Assembly: GCF_008831285.2 (NCBI RefSeq)
Contig: NC_045139.1
Location: forward strand, 19,484,892-19,548,891
Source: Nymphaea colorata
Lineage: Eukaryota; Streptophyta; Magnoliopsida; Nymphaeales; Nymphaeaceae
Reading direction: 5' to 3'
Length of the DNA: 64,000 nt
Shown here: positions 58,243 through 64,000 of the stretch, in pieces
Numbering within the stretch: position 1 is the stretch's first letter
How the letters are laid out: each line of letters starts with the position of its first letter
Notes under the pieces: generated by a model
What the model saw: only the letters and a program-made list of their open reading frames with translations
What the model was told of the DNA's origin: nothing
Database searches by the model: none
Program-made: the position numbers and the translations under genes

Positions 58243-58883
58243 ATGGATGCTTCCCCACTAAATTCAAAGGGGAGATATGAAGATGATAACCAAACCGCAG
58301 GAAACGTATTGGGCATAACAGATATGACACCTTGGGATGGTGCCACAGGCTGCAATTTTTCTGCTGAACAGAAACAGGATGTAGGGCGTGTTATTCTGGT
58401 GAAGTGGGGCGATGTGACGAGAAAGATTGGAATTGATGGATCTTCAGCTGCAATCAAAGAGGCCATTAGGAATGCTTTCAGATTAAGATCCAAACGATCA
58501 TTTTGGTTGGAAGATGGAGATGGCGTAGTCAGAAGCCTTGATCGTGCAATGCCGTTGACAACTTATACCCTTCATGTTGATCTTGGTATAGCTGTTGTTG
58601 GCTGCTACTTATTAAGACTGCCATTTATCAATTTGCAAGTTTCTCCAAGGAATAAACTCCAACATTTTTAGGTGTCACCATCAAGATTTACCAGTATGAT
58701 GAGTGCAATCAACACGTCGTGAGCAGTGAGGATGCAACCTTGTACAGTGAAGAGGATTTCAGGGAGCTTCTATCCAGGCTCGGATGGAGAGCGCTGAGAG
58801 AGGTTGGGACCTACAAGGATGTTGAATCTATTGCTGAGCTTAGAGAGGATGTTGCATACCATCACAGTGGCTTCAAGACGTGA
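58243..58883 (+). CDS. GT-1/GT-4-type trihelix factor, C-terminal domain only, two exons
   Basis: Exons 58243-58585 and 58672-58883 join in frame across an 86-base intron and encode 184 residues from the first ATG. The sequence matches the C-terminal half of Arabidopsis GT-1 as I recall it: TPW, GRVILVKWGDVTRKIGIDGS, AIKEAIRNAFRLRSKRSFWL, EDGDGVVRSLDRAMPL.TYTL, YDE.NQ, YSEEDFRELLSRLGW and a C-terminal IAELREDVAYHH. In GT-1 this region follows the trihelix domain that binds GT promoter elements and is linked to activation and oligomerisation. No trihelix exon is recognisable in the 4 kb upstream. An acceptor (ttttttcag) lies at 58240, two bases before the ATG, so an upstream exon with a leader or short N-terminus is likely. 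It may be a DNA-binding-less regulator, a truncated duplicate, or a gene whose first exon I missed. Confidence 0.75.
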
Positions 58884-61800
58884 GACTATGCTTTAGGTGC
58901 TGTTCTGATTTCTTGAACTTATGGTTATTTTAACTATTTAACTATGGTTACCCAGATATATGAACTCAAACTACCCATAAGCTTTTCAAGTTGTTTTATC
59001 CAACAGGAGAAATGATTGTTAAGTCAGGCTAATGGCATCGCATCTGATACCATGTCCTGGCCACAGCAACCTGCTCTTGCTCTTTGGTGGTACCTTTGTT
59101 CTTTTGCGGAGAAAAGAAAGCAGATTCTGGAGATGAAGAAAAGTGGCAAACCGTATTTCCTCGTGTATTGGTTATCAAAAAACTACTTGAGTTGCACAAA
59201 TTCTTGAACAATTCCAGATGCACCTTCATAGTGCTAAAATGTTTTTTGACTCGTTCAACTTTTAACCTGATTTTTCTCAATGACTTGGAAGCATGTAAAA
59301 AATTGTGAGAAGTAGCCGTTGTTAACAAGGCATCTCTTTTCTTTTACTAGAGGTAGCATATTCAATAATATATATGATGTAATATATGCAAGTAAATTTC
59401 AACTATTTTTCAAATAAAATCGGGTTCAGTTGAACGGTGGACAAAGAAGAGGTATCTCCGTCTCGTTTTGTCGTAGACTGTCTCTAAACTTGTGCTAATT
59501 CACCCAGAACTATCTCATTTATTCGACTCTGATTGGGTTAGTTTCACAAATAGGTGTATAGCTTTAACTGTCGTGTTTTAGATTCTGCGCAAAGAGAAAC
59601 TCCTGAGGCTTTGTCAAGGGGGGACTACCATGTTTTAGTTTCTACCACGGACTGTCAATATCCCGGTTAAGTTTCAGAAGAAGGAAGCCTCTCCACAGCT
59701 TGGGCATTTCAGCAGCCATGACTCTGAACTTCAAACACTTGATCCACCAAACCAGGTGGTCACATTTGGCGCTCGGTTACCATTAAGTCAATGCACCACC
59801 ATTGAAACAAAGTATTGCCACAGGCGCAAATAGCGCAGTAGGGTTCTGAAAGTATTCACAACACAAGGTATTGCCACAAGTGCAATGCAGTAGCTTTCTG
59901 AAAGTATTCACAATCATATTCCAGCATTTTTGCATGTTCTCTAGCAGCAGCTACTTAAAAGTAAATCAAAACCCTGAATGTCTGCAAAAAGAAACAGCCA
60001 TGTCGGTTTGACAAAAAGTGGGTGATTCTAGTGGAACAAGCTTGACGCTTCAACAAAAACAAAACGGACAATTTAATCTTGGTTCTCTCTGGCTCTACCA
60101 GTTCTCGAACCTGGGATTTCAGTATACCATCATCAGGTGATACCACAAGGTCAAGTGAGTATCGGTAAAATGATCAATTTAATCACTTTTGATCCTTTAA
60201 ACTGACGAGAGTCGGCACAAATGAAGTCCTCACTTTCAGTGGGGCACCCAGTCATAATGACGGCTGTACCACCATCAAGCTGGAAATGCTCTTCAAGATA
60301 CAAAGATAAAATCTACGGCCTTCTGTCAGAACCAGTGTAGGTTTTGGTGCAGCTTGCACAATTGTCTAGTGAAAAAATGTGCAATCGCTTGATTAGTTGA
60401 TCATCTCTTCCACCAAACTCTTATGCAACTTCGGCAGTAATACCATTTTGAGTGACTGAGGATAGATTAGTCCATATCGCACTCCAATCTTCGCCAGTTA
60501 AACTAATTTAATTACTGATTGGAGCCGCCCATCTGCACATCGGTGGCATGAAGCTTCTAAATCTCTTGCCCCCATCCTAAAAGGAAACCCATGCTGCAAA
60601 AGGAGACAAATGTGTTTTACAGTTTGTTGCAGTTAAAGAGCAAATTCACATCGAAGAAACATTTGTTGGGTTTGTGGCTGATATTGCAATTAAGAGAACA
60701 AGGTCTCTGCCTCTCCCATCCTCTCATCATCAATTATCCAGTGTCTGCTGACATTTCTCGAGTACAGCAATTGACCAATATGCAAACTCAAGAGAAAATG
60801 CAATCAGTAGGTACAGAATAAGAAAATGGGACATATTTGTGGACAATAAGAGAGAAAGAAAGTACAGAAGTGGACTAGCTTCGTAACCATCTTGCTGTCA
60901 AACGCTGTGCCAAGTGTTATACAACAGATTCAATGATTATGCATGCCCCACATACAAACACAACCATATTGGTGCGTCAGACCATCAATTGATCACTTGT
61001 CCATACCAATGGAAACCTCAGGGTCCAAGGCCACTTCGAGATCTAGTGGGAAGTGCGACACCTGTCAACCCGTCAAGACTGGGTGGGTGAGAATCTGGGG
61101 AAGTGGGACACCTGTCAACCCGTCAAGATTGGGTGGTGAGAATCTGTGATTCTTTTATTTAATTCATAGATCTGTAAATTTCTTTCATGTTTTAGTTGTT
61201 TTAGGAGAATACGATTGAGATCAAAGACTTGCATGTTGAGCTTGTTAGGTAGAAAAGCAGAGGGAAGAAGAAGATCCAGAGATGGAGGCTAAAGAACATG
61301 TTATTGAGAGAGAACTTGATTTTCATGAAACCAATTTTTTACAAAACTTGGTTTTTGCATGATTCCTAACTGATCAGTTCTCTCCTTAAAATACCTGAGA
61401 TAGCGTGGATGGAGTTAGGCTTTAATATTATGATTCTCACACCTTTTAAATAGGCGTGGCCATCTCAACCAGATTTTACACATGTAGGTTATCTGAGTTA
61501 TGTATCTTCTAAATTATGTACAGGTGACACCATCGATCAACTGCCTCTAGAAGTCCTATGAATAGAACAGATGTATGAACTCCATTAAGAAGATTGTCTT
61601 CTCTGTCAAATAGCGTTACGTGCTTTGTTTGAGCAGGTGTTTAGGGATTGTCGTTGTTATCTGGTACTTACTGAATTACGGGTGTCCACATCCTTATTAA
61701 CGATTGAAAGCTGAACCATGTTGCTGTACGGATATCCAGAGTCTTGCATCATCTATATGATATCTCAGTGTTAAATAACATTGCTGATGTACATTTTTAT

Positions 61801-63928
61801 GTGTTTTATGTCAGGATTGAAGGAAGGGTAAAAACTATGTTAGTGACATATAAGATGTCATTTTTTTGAGGTTTACAAGGTAATGGATGGGCTCTGCTTA
61901 AGTTTTTGTGGAGGTGGAGAGAAAAAAGGAGCACTTTGTTGTTGTTCAAAATGTTCATTGTACATGGCTAATATGAATCAGCTTTAACTGAAAGAATGGA
62001 TACTGAGCGTTCTAAATACAGTGGGGTGGATAGCATATACTGTCACTTATCATAAGCAGGTTGAGAGAAGCCTTAAAAGATTACAGTTTACATGGTTTTT
62101 CTGATGTGAACTTTGTATAATATTATTAACTAGAAAAGATAAACCTTCTTCTCCCTCTCCTCTGAAAGGTTCAGGTTACCTAAGGCGTCTTTGACAACTT
62201 GATGTTAAGCAAACCCATTTTTAAATGGGGAGCTTCCTGAGGAAGTCTGTGTCTCAATCACCAGGTTTTGTTTGGGATCCAAATCTGGTTTGCAAATTAG
62301 CTAAAGCTATTTATGCCAAGCTCAACTTGCCGGGTGTTGAGAATGGATACAAATCACAGTAACTGCCATCACAAACAGTGCGATGCAAATACAAACTATG
62401 AGTTTGGCAACAGTAAGAATTTGTTTCATGAATCTGCCCAAGCTTTAGAGCAGATTTCAAAACTACATCACTAGAGGATAGGCTTCTGACCTATTATTAA
62501 TCAAGAATAGACTGTACACGGTTTAGGGCAGAATCATTGAACGGTGAAAAATTATTTTCATTGCCAAAGGGCCCCAAAAATGTAGATGATTGAAACTCCT
62601 TTCTTGAATGTTAAAAAGGAAAACTAGCATTACAGTTGGGGGTTTAAAAAAAAAGTTCTAATTGATGTGTGAGCATCAGTCCAATGAGGTGCACACATCA
62701 AGTTAGTTTGCGCCTCACTTCTTATTTTTGGTGCGTTAATAGGTCTGGTGCATGCCGAGGTGCACGCATTTAACAACACTATGATTAAAATCAGATAAAA
62801 TGGCAGCCCTTTTTTTTGTTTTTTTTTTTAATTTATTTTGCTTCTTCCTTTTTGCTATTTTTCACTAGAGAATTGTGGAAAAGACTACAAAGACTAAAAT
62901 GTAAGTTGGAAATTTCGTTCTGTTCAGGTATAATATTAGTGTCCATTGCATTAATGTGATCATATACAGGACGTTCTTTTCAACTTGCAAGAGAGAAAGA
63001 GTGGAGTTGCGGAAATCTTTTGGTCATTCAAATGGACAGCAGAAGGAACCCATCCAAAAAGAATAAGAATCATGTACAGCTTTTGGGCGTTAAAAGCAAG
63101 GGACGTTGTCGATCTTTGAAGTGGACGGCACAAGGGACCTTTATTATGATTAAAATAAGATAAGATAACATTGGATACATAATATGACACTTAAATACGT
63201 GCTGAAACTATAATATGTTACCATTAGATCAAATATCAAACGTAATGCTTGCACATTATGAATGAAAAATATTAGGCCTTTGTGCTGTCGCATGCATAAA
63301 TTCATATAATTAGTGTATATTATGCTTAGACCACTACAACAAATAGTATGCCGATGCCTACAACATGCCTAACCTATGCTTCAAAATGTCTACAATGAAT
63401 CTGTGTTTTGAGTAATTGATTGGGTTCTTGCATATAAGTTATTGGCCGAAGAAGGGTCTGCTTTATTGGAATGCAATATTTCTGAATTGCAGCTAAAAAT
63501 AGTACTCTTATAAATTGCAGAACTTGATGCAGTTGTTGCGTGCAATGGATTTTCATTTTACTAGTGCAGACATTTTCATTTTACATTTTAATGAAAGGTA
63601 GTAATTGTGAATGTTAACCCACAGACTCTCCAAAGCATAGATACCAAAAAACATACATAGTTGGCTCTAGTATACAATTGACTAGTCCGTGAATGAATAT
63701 TAGCATATGAATATCACTAAAATCCAAGAATCACCGTATACTATTTCTGCGGCAGAGAATAGAACAATAAAGCACCCATACAGGTGTCCGATATCTCGCC
63801 GTGATAGAACTCTTACCCAACACGGCAACACCAAGCTCTATATTCTTAATATCCATACATCATCGTTGAAAAATAAAACACAAAAGAGAGAGAGAGAAAG
63901 AGGGAGTTTTCTATGATGAAGCAAGGAA
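58884..63928. other. Intergenic region, no gene seen
   Basis: The first few hundred bases are the likely 3' UTR of the GT-1-like gene. The rest has only short frames without motifs. A 50-base tandem duplication lies at 61048-61147. The repeated words 'gtattgccaca', 'gcaaatag' and 'ctttctgaaagtattcacaa' at 59811-59912 form another small duplication. A poly-T stretch lies at about 62810-62832. Confidence 0.5.
61048..61147. repeat. 50-base tandem duplication
   Basis: Copies at 61048-61097 and 61098-61147 share gggaagtg.gacacctgtca and acccgtcaaga.tgggtgg and differ at a few positions. Confidence 0.9.
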
Positions 63929-64000
63929 ATGGACGGCGACGAATCAGAGAGGTTGCAGTTTTCTACAGTGAAGCGCACCATTGCCTTCTTTCCCTCTCAC
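63929..64000 (+). CDS. Possible first exon of a gene cut by the window end
   Basis: An ATG in good context (aggaaATGGac) opens 24 codons to the end of the window, starting MDGDESERLQFSTVKRTIAF. It is preceded by a purine-rich leader with a GA tract (63884-63903), typical of plant 5' UTRs. An earlier ATG at 63913 opens a different frame that is also open to the edge, so the true start is uncertain. I do not recognise the protein. Confidence 0.3.
   Translation, partial: MDGDESERLQFSTVKRTIAFFPSH

Noticed and set aside
60090..60160. Minus-strand 'ggttcgagaac' as a tRNA/SINE B-box
   Set aside because: No matching A-box at the right distance and no tail or target duplication.

Overview
The window is nuclear DNA from a flowering plant. 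Genes are sparse and mostly multi-exon with GT-AG introns. They sit in AT-rich intergenic DNA full of microsatellites, short tandem duplications and small inverted-repeat transposons. The recognised proteins include a chloroplast SRP subunit and a trihelix GT-1-type factor, both plant-specific. I cannot name the species from sequence alone. The GC-rich exons set in AT-rich flanks would suit a monocot or an early-diverging angiosperm, but that is only a guess.

Layout. (1) 858-2030 (+): intronless cpSRP43 gene (CAO), which helps deliver light-harvesting proteins to thylakoids. (2) 2.0-12 kb: no convincing protein gene. It holds a possible minus-strand spliced transcript starting near 5.7 kb beside an E2F-like site, a copia-type LTR remnant near 7.0-7.3 kb, and MITE-like elements at 9.3-10.2 kb. 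(3) 12065-15600 (+): five-exon deoxyribonucleoside kinase with an organelle-type N-terminus and a helix-hairpin-helix-like segment. (4) 17481-25110 (+): fifteen-exon DUF726/TMCO4-type membrane alpha/beta-hydrolase, with one probable GC-AG intron. (5) 27927-30129 (-): two-exon WDR76/CMR1-type WD40 protein with an N-terminal PIP-box-like motif and E2F-like sites at its promoter. (6) 30.2-39.3 kb: intergenic, with a hAT MITE that has perfect target-site duplications, a Tourist-like MITE, foldback hairpins and tandem repeats. (7) 39329-42765 and 51255-54247 (+): two tandem five-exon paralogues of a class V aminotransferase/cysteine-desulfurase-like PLP enzyme, separated by about 8.5 kb of repeats. 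(8) 54.9-58.9 kb: a 200-bp tandem duplication, an exon-like region with a second duplication, then a two-exon gene (58243-58883) encoding only the C-terminal domain of a GT-1/GT-4 trihelix factor. (9) 58.9-64 kb: intergenic, ending in a possible first exon cut by the window edge.

The genes do not form one pathway. The dNK (nucleotide salvage) and the WD40 protein (chromatin/DNA damage) both relate to DNA synthesis, but nothing shows that they are co-regulated. The best leads are the trihelix-less GT-1 C-terminal gene, the PIP box plus E2F sites of the WD40 gene, and the tandem PLP-enzyme pair. Exon boundaries were placed by hand from splice consensus, reading-frame continuity and remembered family conservation. 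No alignment or database search was run.
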